From: UBA5109 sp964606735
GTDB taxonomy: Bacteria; Pseudomonadota; Gammaproteobacteria; Pseudomonadales; Pseudohongiellaceae
Direction of reading: 5' to 3'
Assembly (NCBI GenBank): GCA_964606735.1
Contig: CAZSHI010000008.1
Location: forward strand, 28,982-92,981
Length of the DNA: 64,000 bases
Positions 50,353 through 58,254 of this stretch are shown in pieces. How positions within the stretch are numbered: position 1 is the stretch's first letter; each line of letters opens with the position of its first letter. Position numbers and translations under genes: made by a program. The notes under the pieces were generated by a model that did not search any database, had not been told where the DNA came from, and saw only the letters and a list, made by a program, of their open reading frames with translations.

Positions 50353-51570
50353 ATGGAAAAGCTTGAAGGGCTCAGGGTACTGCTTGTTGATGATGAAAAT
50401 CTCATGCAGACCCTGTTGACGCAGCAACTCAAGATGCTGGGCGTTAAGACGGTTTATAACTGCCAGCGTGCAGGCGAGGCGCTTGAAATACTCTCATCAC
50501 AAGCTGAGGATCTGGATCTGATCATTTTTGATTTGCGAATGCCGGATATGGATGGCATTGAATTCTTACGGCAGTTGATTGCCGTTAACTACCAGGGAGG
50601 TATTGCGCTGGCCAGCGAGGAAGATATCCGTGTTTTAAGGTCTGCGGAGAATTATGCCAAAGCCAACAAGCTGTTCATACTGGGTGCGCTGCTCAAGCCC
50701 ATTGAAATTGAATCGCTGAAAAAGATATTGCTTAGTGCAGCAGAAGGCAAAGTTTTTGACTATGAATCTGACGCAGAACATTTTTTCACCCGTGAAGAGA
50801 TAGAGCAGGCAATTTTGGAAAAAGAGTTGACTAATTATTATCAACCCAAAATTCATTTATCAACGGGTGATGTGGTCGGGCTTGAGATACTGGTGCGCTG
50901 GGATCATCCGGCACATGGTTTAATTCGGCCGGAAAAGTTTATTCCGCTGGTCGAAAATGAAGGGCTAATCGATCAGTTAACCTATTATGTGCTTGAAGCG
51001 GCACTGGCTGATCTATCCGAATGGACAAAGCAGAATAATGAAAGTCACCTGGCGCTAAATGTATCCACGATTACCATTTGCAACCTGGATTTTCCGGATG
51101 CTCTTTCTGAATTGCTGGAAAAGTTTTCCTTTCCGGCTGGCAGACTAATCGTTGAGGTTACCGAAAGCGAGATGCTGAGAAATCCAGAGACAGTTTTTGA
51201 TGTATTAACGCGCTTGCGGCTGAAGGGTATCACTCTGTCTATAGATGATTTCGGTACCGGGTATTCGAGTCTGGCCCAGCTGCGTGATGTGCCATTTTCA
51301 GAACTAAAAATTGACAAAGGTTTTATTAACGGAGCATTTGAGGACCATTCCCTGCGCGCCATTGTCGAAGGAAGCCTTTCAATTGCGCAGAATATAGGTC
51401 TTAAGTCGGTTGCGGAGGGTGTCGAGACAGAAGCTGACTGGAAGCTGATTACGCAGACGAGCTGTGATACCGGGCAAGGTTATTTTATTGGCCGGCCGAT
51501 GTTGGCGGAGAGTCTAACGGCCTGGGCAGAAGGCTGGCAGCAGCGTTTCCAGGAATTGTTACCGGCCTGA
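50353..51570 (+). CDS. Response regulator with EAL domain (c-di-GMP phosphodiesterase)
   Basis: A 405-residue cytoplasmic protein. The receiver domain has acidic residues 13-14 (VDDEN), the phosphorylated Asp 60 in IIFDLRMPDMDG, and Lys 115. The EAL domain keeps all key residues: EIL (178-180, for EAL), NVS, Glu in EVTESE, DDFGTGYSS, Lys in LKIDKGF and Glu in AEGVETE. It should therefore hydrolyse c-di-GMP when activated by phosphorylation, affecting biofilm or motility. The partner kinase is not next to it. It is divergent from the dioxygenase operon, and no shared regulatory site is obvious except the operator region. Confidence 0.9.
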   Translation: MEKLEGLRVLLVDDENLMQTLLTQQLKMLGVKTVYNCQRAGEALEILSSQAEDLDLIIFDLRMPDMDGIEFLRQLIAVNYQGGIALASEEDIRVLRSAENYAKANKLFILGALLKPIEIESLKKILLSAAEGKVFDYESDAEHFFTREEIEQAILEKELTNYYQPKIHLSTGDVVGLEILVRWDHPAHGLIRPEKFIPLVENEGLIDQLTYYVLEAALADLSEWTKQNNESHLALNVSTITICNLDFPDALSELLEKFSFPAGRLIVEVTESEMLRNPETVFDVLTRLRLKGITLSIDDFGTGYSSLAQLRDVPFSELKIDKGFINGAFEDHSLRAIVEGSLSIAQNIGLKSVAEGVETEADWKLITQTSCDTGQGYFIGRPMLAESLTAWAEGWQQRFQELLPA

Positions 51571-51706
51571 ACTTTCGGTTTGTTCCCCGGTGTGCAGTTG
51601 CTGTTTTCGCCTTGAATGCCAGTGGATTTATGTATTGCTTGTTTTATTTAATCGGAAGTCCTAAAAAATAGATATTAATCAGATTCATTTATAGCGGGGA
51701 AAACTC

Positions 51707-52813
51707 ATGAAAAAAACAATTAGCCAATTAGCAGTATCTGTGACATTAGCAATGAGCTGCGTGGTAGCACTGGCGCAACAGCAGGCAGTGGATCCAGTAC
51801 GAACGCAGGGTGTACAGGCCGGCAGAGATCCGGGTCGTGAGGCCTTTGTGCTGGCCAACTGTTCCGACCCTGCCGAACCGATTGGGGGTAGTGGCGGCAT
51901 GCGTCGCCTGGTTGCTGATCCAGTGTCTTTTGCCAATGAACCGGTAGCAGGTATTCCCGGCATTATTGAGCGGGGAGAGCAATGGCGGATGATCTGGGAA
52001 GGCAGTGGTAACAATACGGACAGTCCGATCGCCACTGAAAATGGCATTCTCATGGCTATGAACGACATCAGCCAGATATGGGAAATTCGCCTGGATGGTA
52101 CTACCCGCGTAATGTTTACCGATACCTATACCGGTGGCGCCATGGCCCTAACGCCGGACGGAACCCTGTATGTGGGTGAACGTGCCCTGAACCGGGGTAT
52201 TTGGCAGGTAGAGCCCAGACAGCTTTTCACCAATACCATGAATGGGGAGCCGCTGGAATGTCTGGGTCCCGGCGTGCTAAATGATCTGGTAGCGGATGAG
52301 AAGGGTGGTATGTACATGACCATGGGGGGCGTCTACTACGCCAACGCCGAAGGTGAGGTCAGCGGTCCATACGGCAATGTTGGTGGTAATGGCATCACTA
52401 TCAGTCCGGATGGCTCAACACTTTATGTGACCGGCAGACTGCCAGGAGCCAACATGCCAGCAGACCTGGAGCTGCCTGCCGGCGCGCCGGTCCCAACGGG
52501 TGGAATTGTGGCCTTTGATATTCAGCCAGATGGGTCGCTGGTCAATGAGCGGCAATTTGCCTGGGCCGGCAGAGATGGCATGCAGGTCGATACTCAGGGT
52601 CGCATTTATACCCCCGATAATGGGGCATGGGTCATTGATCCAGATAACGGAGAATTTATCGGCTATATCCCGGCACCACCCGGGACCCATGGTCTGCATT
52701 TTGGCGGCGCCAACAAGGACATACTTTTTGCCATTACACTGGCGGTGTCGACATCAGTCTGGGTAATTGATACCCAGGTGCAGGGTTTTCAGGTCGGTGA
52801 GTGGGAAGAGTAG
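51707..52813 (+). CDS. SMP-30/gluconolactonase-like secreted beta-propeller protein
   Basis: A 368-residue secreted protein with a signal peptide (LAVSVTLAMSCVVALAQ). Repeated blades are seen, for example GGAMALTPDGTLYVGERALN, GPGVLNDLVADEKGGMYMTM, GNGITISPDGSTLYVTGRLP and GGIVAFDIQPDGSLVNERQF, the six-bladed SMP-30/Re/LRE pattern; the Asn in LNDL and Asp in GMQVDTQGRIY may be metal ligands. Relatives hydrolyse lactones with a divalent metal. Its substrate is unknown. Convergent with cassette 4 and separated from it by about 120 bases. Confidence 0.82.
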   Translation: MKKTISQLAVSVTLAMSCVVALAQQQAVDPVRTQGVQAGRDPGREAFVLANCSDPAEPIGGSGGMRRLVADPVSFANEPVAGIPGIIERGEQWRMIWEGSGNNTDSPIATENGILMAMNDISQIWEIRLDGTTRVMFTDTYTGGAMALTPDGTLYVGERALNRGIWQVEPRQLFTNTMNGEPLECLGPGVLNDLVADEKGGMYMTMGGVYYANAEGEVSGPYGNVGGNGITISPDGSTLYVTGRLPGANMPADLELPAGAPVPTGGIVAFDIQPDGSLVNERQFAWAGRDGMQVDTQGRIYTPDNGAWVIDPDNGEFIGYIPAPPGTHGLHFGGANKDILFAITLAVSTSVWVIDTQVQGFQVGEWEE

Positions 52814-52933
52814 TTTGCTGTTCCCTGCCCAGGGAAGGGCGGGGATAGCTAAGTGATTCTGAAGCGGTATTTACTCGACAAATGGTGAGACCCTCTTGAA
52901 AAAAAATCAGGTGTCACATTTTGGCGTTACGCT

Positions 52934-53749
52934 TTAATCAACGCTGACCGCACTGCTTCTTGTCGGCAGGGTGATACGGCAGGGACTCGGGCTCCAGTTG
53001 GCGTCACTGCTTTCCTGTTTGAAGTGCGTGCTGGTCCACATAGGCTCTTCCAGATAAACCGGATCAACCACCTTGGTCAGTACCACGAGCCAGCGATCCC
53101 CGTTGGGTCCATCAAAAACATCAAAGTGTTCTTCAACAACCGTATTGGCGCTGTAGGGAACGCCATTACGTCGCAGGTAACCCGGGCGAAGATTGCTAGT
53201 TGTCACTGCCAGCGATCCACTTAATTCACCCTCGCTGGGAAGGGCAGCGGCTTCTCCCTGTCCTTCACTCTTTCCTTCCCAATGGGCTCTTGAGTAGCCC
53301 TGCCAGCTGGCTTCACTCATGGGCGTGCTGTCGCCGGGAAAATGCAGGAGTCTTGTCTGTTCCCCTGCATCGGTTTCAATGCTCATGGTATTTTCATCCT
53401 GCCAGCTTACTCGCAATCGTGTCGGCATCCGCATGATCCCGGCCGCGCCATAGGCACGACAGGCCATACCCGCTTCCATGTCCGCCTGAGGATTCCAGGC
53501 TTCCGCAACCCGCTGGCCTTCTGCATTGATAGGCAGGCTGGCCGTATCCCCAATCGGGGGTGTCATCATGCGGTGGCGCCAATCTTCAGTAATTACCGAA
53601 ACCCAGATACCGGTAAAATCGCTTGGTGCAATATCCCGTGCATTAAGATCTTGGGCATTTCCCACAGCGATTTTTCCCAGCATCAGCAAAAGCACGGAAA
53701 CAGGAAGCATGCCTTTTGTGTTTGTGAAAATTTTTGTAATGCCGTTCAT
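52934..53749 (-). CDS. Cassette 4 family A secreted protein (unknown function)
   Basis: A 271-residue secreted protein. Signal peptide: LPVSVLLLMLGKIAVGNAQ. Family A motifs: DFTGIWVSVITEDWRHRM, GDTASLPINAEGQRVAEAW, conserved Cys in MACRAYGAAGIM, LRVSWQDENTMSIETDAGEQ, GYLRRNGVPYSANT, VVDPVYLEEPMWTSTHFKQE, and the second Cys in WSPSPC. The ATG at 53747-53749 is chosen because GGAG lies 8 bases upstream, though a GTG at 53779 overlapping the MBL stop is also open. It is third in cassette 4. Function unknown. Confidence 0.85.
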   Translation of the reverse strand: MNGITKIFTNTKGMLPVSVLLLMLGKIAVGNAQDLNARDIAPSDFTGIWVSVITEDWRHRMMTPPIGDTASLPINAEGQRVAEAWNPQADMEAGMACRAYGAAGIMRMPTRLRVSWQDENTMSIETDAGEQTRLLHFPGDSTPMSEASWQGYSRAHWEGKSEGQGEAAALPSEGELSGSLAVTTSNLRPGYLRRNGVPYSANTVVEEHFDVFDGPNGDRWLVVLTKVVDPVYLEEPMWTSTHFKQESSDANWSPSPCRITLPTRSSAVSVD

Positions 53750-53775
53750 CAGTCTGGTCTCCTGTCGACAGTGTT

Positions 53776-54792
53776 TCACTGTTCTGTCACGCCGCGGTAA
53801 ACAGCTTCCAAAAACATATCCCGGGTCCAGGGGCCATTTTCATCGGCATAGAGGCCGTCGTATTCCAGGCTGACTGAGCTATTCTGAATCTGTGCCAGAC
53901 TCATGCCTGAAGCGGCCATGTCCCTGACCCGGTCACGGAGGATAGTTACCATGTCACGATATTCAACAATGTCAGACTCGGTGGCGATACGGCCATGACC
54001 TGGAACAATGCGGGTGCCACCCATCTGGTTTCTTTCCGGAATGGCAATATCAATAATGTTATTGAGGGCATCAATGACCCCCTGAATACTGCCGCCATTG
54101 TCGGTATCGATTACCGGATAGCTCAGGGTGGAAAAAATGTCACCGGCGCTGATGACATCAGATTTTCGGAAGAATACCAGCACATCGCCATCGGAATGCG
54201 CATTGGGCTGGTGCAGCATCTGGATGGCTTCACCGTTTGAAAAAAACTCTTTCTTGGCAGTAAAGAAAAATGAACTGGGCAGGGCATCGCCGGTTATGGC
54301 AGGAATGCCTTCGCCGAGAATCATGCGGGTAAAGGTGTTTTCACTGGAGACAATCTGCACCCCCAGGTTCTGATTGGGACGGGCCCCCATGGTTCTGGGC
54401 CTGGCTCCGCGAACACCGAAGTTGGCATCCACCAGAGCGCCATTGCCGGCAACATGGGCCAGATCAGCGTGGGTATTCAAAATATAACGAACCGGGGCAA
54501 TGCTGAGAGAGGCTATGGCAGCCATCAAGCGGTCAGTTTCTCCGGGTGCGCCGGTATCTACCAGCAGGATTCCCTCGTCGCCGATCTGGACCGTGACATT
54601 CCCCCCAGCACCACTGATCATGTACACCTGATCCTGAACGTGAAAAACATTCAGTCCTTCTACAACCGGATAATTTCTGGGAGTCAGGTCGACCAGGGCT
54701 ACCGGGGTCTGGGCACTACCCGGCAGCGCCACGGAAATAAGGGCAACAACGATGCAGGCCTGCTGTAAAAATGTCTTCATAAGATGTGTCAT
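53776..54792 (-). CDS. Cassette 4 secreted MBL-fold protein with altered metal motif
   Basis: A 338-residue secreted MBL protein. The metal motif reads HADLAH at residues 108-113, so the first and last His stay while the middle His is Asp and the Asp is Ala. Later ligands are kept: His in NAHSDGD, Asp in SAGDIF and His in VPGHGRI. It has an insert of about 25 residues rich in Arg and Gly (GVRGARPRTMGARPNQ) not seen in the other copies. The C-terminal signature LEYDGLYADENGPW..MFLEAVY is present. The ATG at 54790-54792 has GGAG 6 bases before it and follows the family B stop by 24 bases. Substrate unknown. Confidence 0.85.
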   Translation of the reverse strand: MTHLMKTFLQQACIVVALISVALPGSAQTPVALVDLTPRNYPVVEGLNVFHVQDQVYMISGAGGNVTVQIGDEGILLVDTGAPGETDRLMAAIASLSIAPVRYILNTHADLAHVAGNGALVDANFGVRGARPRTMGARPNQNLGVQIVSSENTFTRMILGEGIPAITGDALPSSFFFTAKKEFFSNGEAIQMLHQPNAHSDGDVLVFFRKSDVISAGDIFSTLSYPVIDTDNGGSIQGVIDALNNIIDIAIPERNQMGGTRIVPGHGRIATESDIVEYRDMVTILRDRVRDMAASGMSLAQIQNSSVSLEYDGLYADENGPWTRDMFLEAVYRGVTEQ

Positions 54793-54816
54793 CCTGTGCT
54801 CCAAACTGCGCTGGAA

Positions 54817-55707
54817 TTATTCAAACAGCGGTGCCGGTTGTTCCCGGATCAGCCTTTCAAGTTCTGACTGATATTCGGGGTAGATGGTTTCAGCGCCACC
54901 CTGTGTAGCAGGAAACGGGATGCCATGACGCATGGAAAACTCTTCCTGCCGTGTTCCGGGAGGCAGGTGGGGAACATCGCCCAGTCGATGATTGGGCAAC
55001 TCATCAACAATTTCAAAAGACCAGCGCTGGTCCGGGGTGATATTGGAAGACAGTTCCCATTGCTGGGATCGAACAAAGGGTTCTTCGAGATAGATGGGAT
55101 CGTTGACGATGGAGGTCATCACCATGCGGTCACCGTGACGGATAAAATATTCCGTCATGGTGGCTTTGTAACTGGCAGGTACGCCATTACGCTGAATGAC
55201 GCCGTATTTCATGTGGCTGGTGGTGACGACCAGTTGATTGCCAATGACCTCCCCGGTGGAAAATCCGTCAAAGGTATGCAGTTCTTCCGCAGGCGGGTGG
55301 GGTCGGCCATCCATCCAGATGATACGGTCGGTTCTGCCGAACACGCCTTCCAGCGTATAGGCGACCAGTTCGCCACTGACCGGATCAAAACGTTTCATGA
55401 TGCGCATATTCGGCCCTGGACCACGCATGGCATACATGCCGGGATGTGGTTGTGCCATGCGCTCGGGCAGTGCGAGGACCGAAGCATCCCAGGCGGAGGC
55501 CTTCTGTCGCGCAGCCGCATTAATCGGCAGGCCGGTATAATCACCCAGCTCTGCTCCCGGACCACGGTGAGGCTGATCTTCATGCATCTGTGAATCCCAG
55601 TCGCCCGAGATATCAATTTGCGCGCTGACCTTGAAACTCAGTAAACAAATCGCCAACAGCACAGTGCTTCTTTTCAAATGACGCAAAATGACTAGAGAAA
55701 TGTTCAT
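54817..55707 (-). CDS. Cassette 4 family B secreted protein (unknown function)
   Basis: A 296-residue secreted protein. Signal peptide STVLLAICLLSFKVSAQ. Family B motifs: DISGDWDSQMHEDQPHRGPG, LGDYTGLPINAAARQKASAW, QPHPGMYAMRGP, IIWMDGRPHPPAEELHTFDG, GFSTGEVIGN, HMKYGVIQRNGVPASYKATM, VNDPIYLEEPFVRSQQW and GGAETIYPEYQSELERL. It combines features of cassette 1 (GP.GLPIN) and cassette 2/5 (HMKYGV.QRNGVPAS). The start ATG at 55705-55707 is selected because the upstream frame lacks a signal peptide; its ribosome site is weak. It begins 200 bases from tRNA-Arg(CCT). Function unknown. Confidence 0.84.
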   Translation of the reverse strand: MNISLVILRHLKRSTVLLAICLLSFKVSAQIDISGDWDSQMHEDQPHRGPGAELGDYTGLPINAAARQKASAWDASVLALPERMAQPHPGMYAMRGPGPNMRIMKRFDPVSGELVAYTLEGVFGRTDRIIWMDGRPHPPAEELHTFDGFSTGEVIGNQLVVTTSHMKYGVIQRNGVPASYKATMTEYFIRHGDRMVMTSIVNDPIYLEEPFVRSQQWELSSNITPDQRWSFEIVDELPNHRLGDVPHLPPGTRQEEFSMRHGIPFPATQGGAETIYPEYQSELERLIREQPAPLFE

Positions 55708-55908
55708 CAGGAAGGACCTTGGACTTTTTATTTTTTTCACATTGGCAGCCAAAAGTGGATAGAGCCAAGGCTGCATAAAAAAATTCTACTTTTGTAATCT
55801 TTGAAAAGGAAGAAAAACAGAACATGGAACCCGAGATATCACATTTCTTCCATGTTTGATTTATGCAGGGGCTGGGAGGGCTGTGTTGAAATTATAGTGC
55901 CTTAAAAA

Positions 55909-55985
55909 TGGTGTCCCCGGCAGGAATCGAACCTGCAACCTGCCCCTTAGGAGGGGGCTGCGCTATCCAGTTGTGCCACGGGGAC
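55909..55985 (-). tRNA. tRNA-Arg (anticodon CCT)
   Basis: Read on the minus strand, a 77-base cloverleaf. Acceptor GTCCCCG pairs with CGGGGAC. The anticodon loop CTCCTAA gives anticodon CCT (reads AGG). T-loop GGTTCGATTCC and encoded CCA are present. It sits between cassettes 4 and 5, which are transcribed away from it. Confidence 0.96.
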
Positions 55986-56392
55986 GTGAAGCCTTTTTAG
56001 TCAGCGCTGGATTCTAACACAGTCATGTCGGTTGAGGCTCTGTGGACTGAGGTTTTGCGACTGAGCCTTCATGGCAATTTGTCGTATCTCTCGTCTTTCG
56101 GTTCAGATTGTAAGGGGGTATCGCTGAGCTTCAGACACGTTTTTGAGCTGAGCTCTCATGTGACAGCTATCCAGCAGCGACATATCCATTGGCAATGCTC
56201 AGAATCAAATAATAAAATGATTCAGCTTTACAGATTTGATACCAAGCTGACACAATGAACGCGAAGGGGATAATCAATACCGGTAAATCATGCAAATAAT
56301 GCACAAATCACCGAGGATGCATTTTTTTAAAAAAAGCATGGTTTTATTATCCTCAACACTCCTTAAGACCTCTGACAAGAATAAGTATAAAA
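55986..56392. other. Intergenic region before cassette 5
   Basis: About 407 bases between tRNA-Arg(CCT) and cassette 5. A 77-codon frame at 56025 has no ribosome site or recognisable domain and is rejected. I see no clear promoter or operator. Confidence 0.55.
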
Positions 56393-57310
56393 ATGAAAAA
56401 ACAACTGTTTTCCTACCTTTTACGAATCACCCTGCTGGGTGGCTTTTCTGCAAACTGGGTTTATGCCCAGGATCTGTCCTATGACAACCGTGAAGGCTTT
56501 GATATAGCCGGGATGTGGGCAGCGCTGGTTCTTGAGGACTGGTATGACCGGGTGCCCGGTGCCGGCCTGGGTGCCTACTTAGGCATTCCCCTCAATGATG
56601 CGGCGCGGCAAAAAGCCGAGACCTGGGATGCATCGATTCTGTCCCAGCCTGAACGTCAGGGTCAGCCCCATCCTGCCCAGTATTCCTTTCGAGGACCCAA
56701 GCCAGATTTACGGATTGACCGAATTCTGGATCCGGTGACGGATGAGTTGATTGGTTATGAAACCAACGGCACCTTTGGCCGCGCTGATAGAACCATCTGG
56801 CTGGATGGCAGAGAGCATCCTTCAGAGCGACATGGACTGCACCAGTGGAATGGTTTTTCTACGGGAGTATGGCAAAACGGTGTGCTGATCGTGACCACTA
56901 CTCACATGAAATACGGTGTTTACCAGCGTAATGGTGTGCCGGCGAGCCCCTACGCAGTCATGACCGAATATTTCTTCCGCCATGGTGAGCACATGACCAT
57001 GGTTTCCTATATAGAGGACCCGATATATCTTGAGGAGCCTTTTGTCCGCTCGCAGACCTGGGTTTGGAATCCTCCCCAGGTGGTAACACCAGGTAGAGCT
57101 TTCACAGCAGTGGAAGAAGTTGCCATGGATAAAGGCTGGGTGCCGCACTGGCCGCTGGGTACCAAGCATGGCGACACAGCCCAGGAGTTGGGCATTGCCA
57201 TTGAAGCAACCGGCGGTGGCAGCATTACACTGTACCCGGAATACCGTGAAACCCTGCGCCAGATGCGTGAAGAATTTGATGCCAATATGGCCAGCGGGGG
57301 GCAGAACTGA
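56393..57310 (+). CDS. Cassette 5 family B secreted protein (unknown function)
   Basis: A 305-residue secreted protein with a signal peptide ending NWVYAQ. Family B motifs: DIAGMWAALVLEDWYDRVPG, LGAYLGIPLNDAARQKAETW, QPHPAQYSFRGP, TIWLDGREHPSERHGLHQWN, GFSTGVWQNG, HMKYGVYQRNGVPASPYAVM, DPIYLEEPFVRSQTWVW and GGSITLYPEYRETLRQMREE. It is nearly identical in pattern to the cassette 2 protein, including the NGVPASPYAVMTEYFFR run. Its TGA overlaps the MBL start as TGATG, so the two are translationally coupled. Function unknown. Confidence 0.87.
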   Translation: MKKQLFSYLLRITLLGGFSANWVYAQDLSYDNREGFDIAGMWAALVLEDWYDRVPGAGLGAYLGIPLNDAARQKAETWDASILSQPERQGQPHPAQYSFRGPKPDLRIDRILDPVTDELIGYETNGTFGRADRTIWLDGREHPSERHGLHQWNGFSTGVWQNGVLIVTTTHMKYGVYQRNGVPASPYAVMTEYFFRHGEHMTMVSYIEDPIYLEEPFVRSQTWVWNPPQVVTPGRAFTAVEEVAMDKGWVPHWPLGTKHGDTAQELGIAIEATGGGSITLYPEYRETLRQMREEFDANMASGGQN

Positions 57311-58254
57311 TGTGGTTTAAAGAGTTTACTAAATCAAGCCCCGGCATCTTGTGCTTGCTGCTGGGTCTTGCTTCCAGCTTTTCGCTGGCACAGCGACCCG
57401 AGCCACTGGCGCCGGATAGCGATGAAATAGAGGTCTTGCCGGTACAGGGCAACCTGTACATGATTGCAACCGGGGGCAGCAATATAGCCGTCCAGTTAGG
57501 GGATGAAGGTTTACTGCTGGTGGATGCTGGCAATATTGAGGCTGGTGAGAATGTGCTTGCCGCACTCGAGCGTTTGAGTAATAACCCACCTAGCCAGTTG
57601 ATTAACACCTCTATATTGGCAGGCCACATTGCAGGCAACCAGGTCATTCACCCTGCTGGGGTGGGGCAGGCGATTATCGGCATGCCAATCATCGGGCATA
57701 CCAATGGCTTGACTCTGCTGGCAACCACCGAGTTGGGTGAAGATCTGCCTTATGAGTACTGGCCAAACAGCACCTTTTTTGGTGTTGATAGAAGCCTTTT
57801 CTACAATGGCGAAGGTATTGAAATGACCTATCAACCCAATGCCATTACTGATAGCGACATCATGGTTTATTTCCGTGATTCCGATGTGCTGGTGACCGGC
57901 GATATTTTTGATATCACCCAATATCCGAGAGTGCATCCCGAGCTGGGCGGAAGCCTGCAAGGCGTGATAGACGCGCTGAACAGGATTATTGATATCACGA
58001 TCCCACGCTATAACCAGCAGGGTGGAACACTGGTCATTCCCGGTCATGGGCGAATTGCCAGTGAATCTGACGTGGTCGAATACCGGGATATGGTGACCAT
58101 CATTCGTGACCGGGTTCAGGCCTTACTGAATGAGGGAAAAAGCTTCAGGGAAATTCTGGCAGCGCGTCCTGCACTTGAATATGACGGCCTTTACAGTGGT
58201 CGCGACTGGAGTACTGAAATGTTTCTGGAGGCGGTCTATGAAGAATTACGCTAA
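57310..58254 (+). CDS. Cassette 5 secreted MBL-fold protein lacking most metal ligands
   Basis: A 314-residue secreted MBL protein. At the HxHxDH position it has SILAGH (residues 101-106), leaving only the last His, and the third-site His is Ile 179 in PNAITDSD. Asp in VTGDIF and His in IPGHGRI remain. This matches the losses in the cassette 2 MBL (TPLPGH, Ile 183), so the two share one derived state. It is unlikely to hold the standard two-zinc centre. Signal peptide LCLLLGLASSFSLAQ. C-terminal signature LEYDGLYSGRDWSTEMFLEA. The start overlaps the B stop by 1 base; its own stop overlaps the family A gene by 17. Confidence 0.86.
   Translation: MWFKEFTKSSPGILCLLLGLASSFSLAQRPEPLAPDSDEIEVLPVQGNLYMIATGGSNIAVQLGDEGLLLVDAGNIEAGENVLAALERLSNNPPSQLINTSILAGHIAGNQVIHPAGVGQAIIGMPIIGHTNGLTLLATTELGEDLPYEYWPNSTFFGVDRSLFYNGEGIEMTYQPNAITDSDIMVYFRDSDVLVTGDIFDITQYPRVHPELGGSLQGVIDALNRIIDITIPRYNQQGGTLVIPGHGRIASESDVVEYRDMVTIIRDRVQALLNEGKSFREILAARPALEYDGLYSGRDWSTEMFLEAVYEELR

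Noticed and set aside
52814..52933. Hairpin TTCCCTGCCCAGGGAA region after the SMP-30-like gene as terminator
   Set aside because: No T-run follows the stem on either strand close enough to call an intrinsic terminator.
54925..55593. 222-codon open frame opposite cassette 4 family B
   Set aside because: Family B motifs are conserved in four copies; the opposite frame is not.
56025..56258. 77-codon frame between tRNA-Arg(CCT) and cassette 5
   Set aside because: No ribosome site and unlikely composition.
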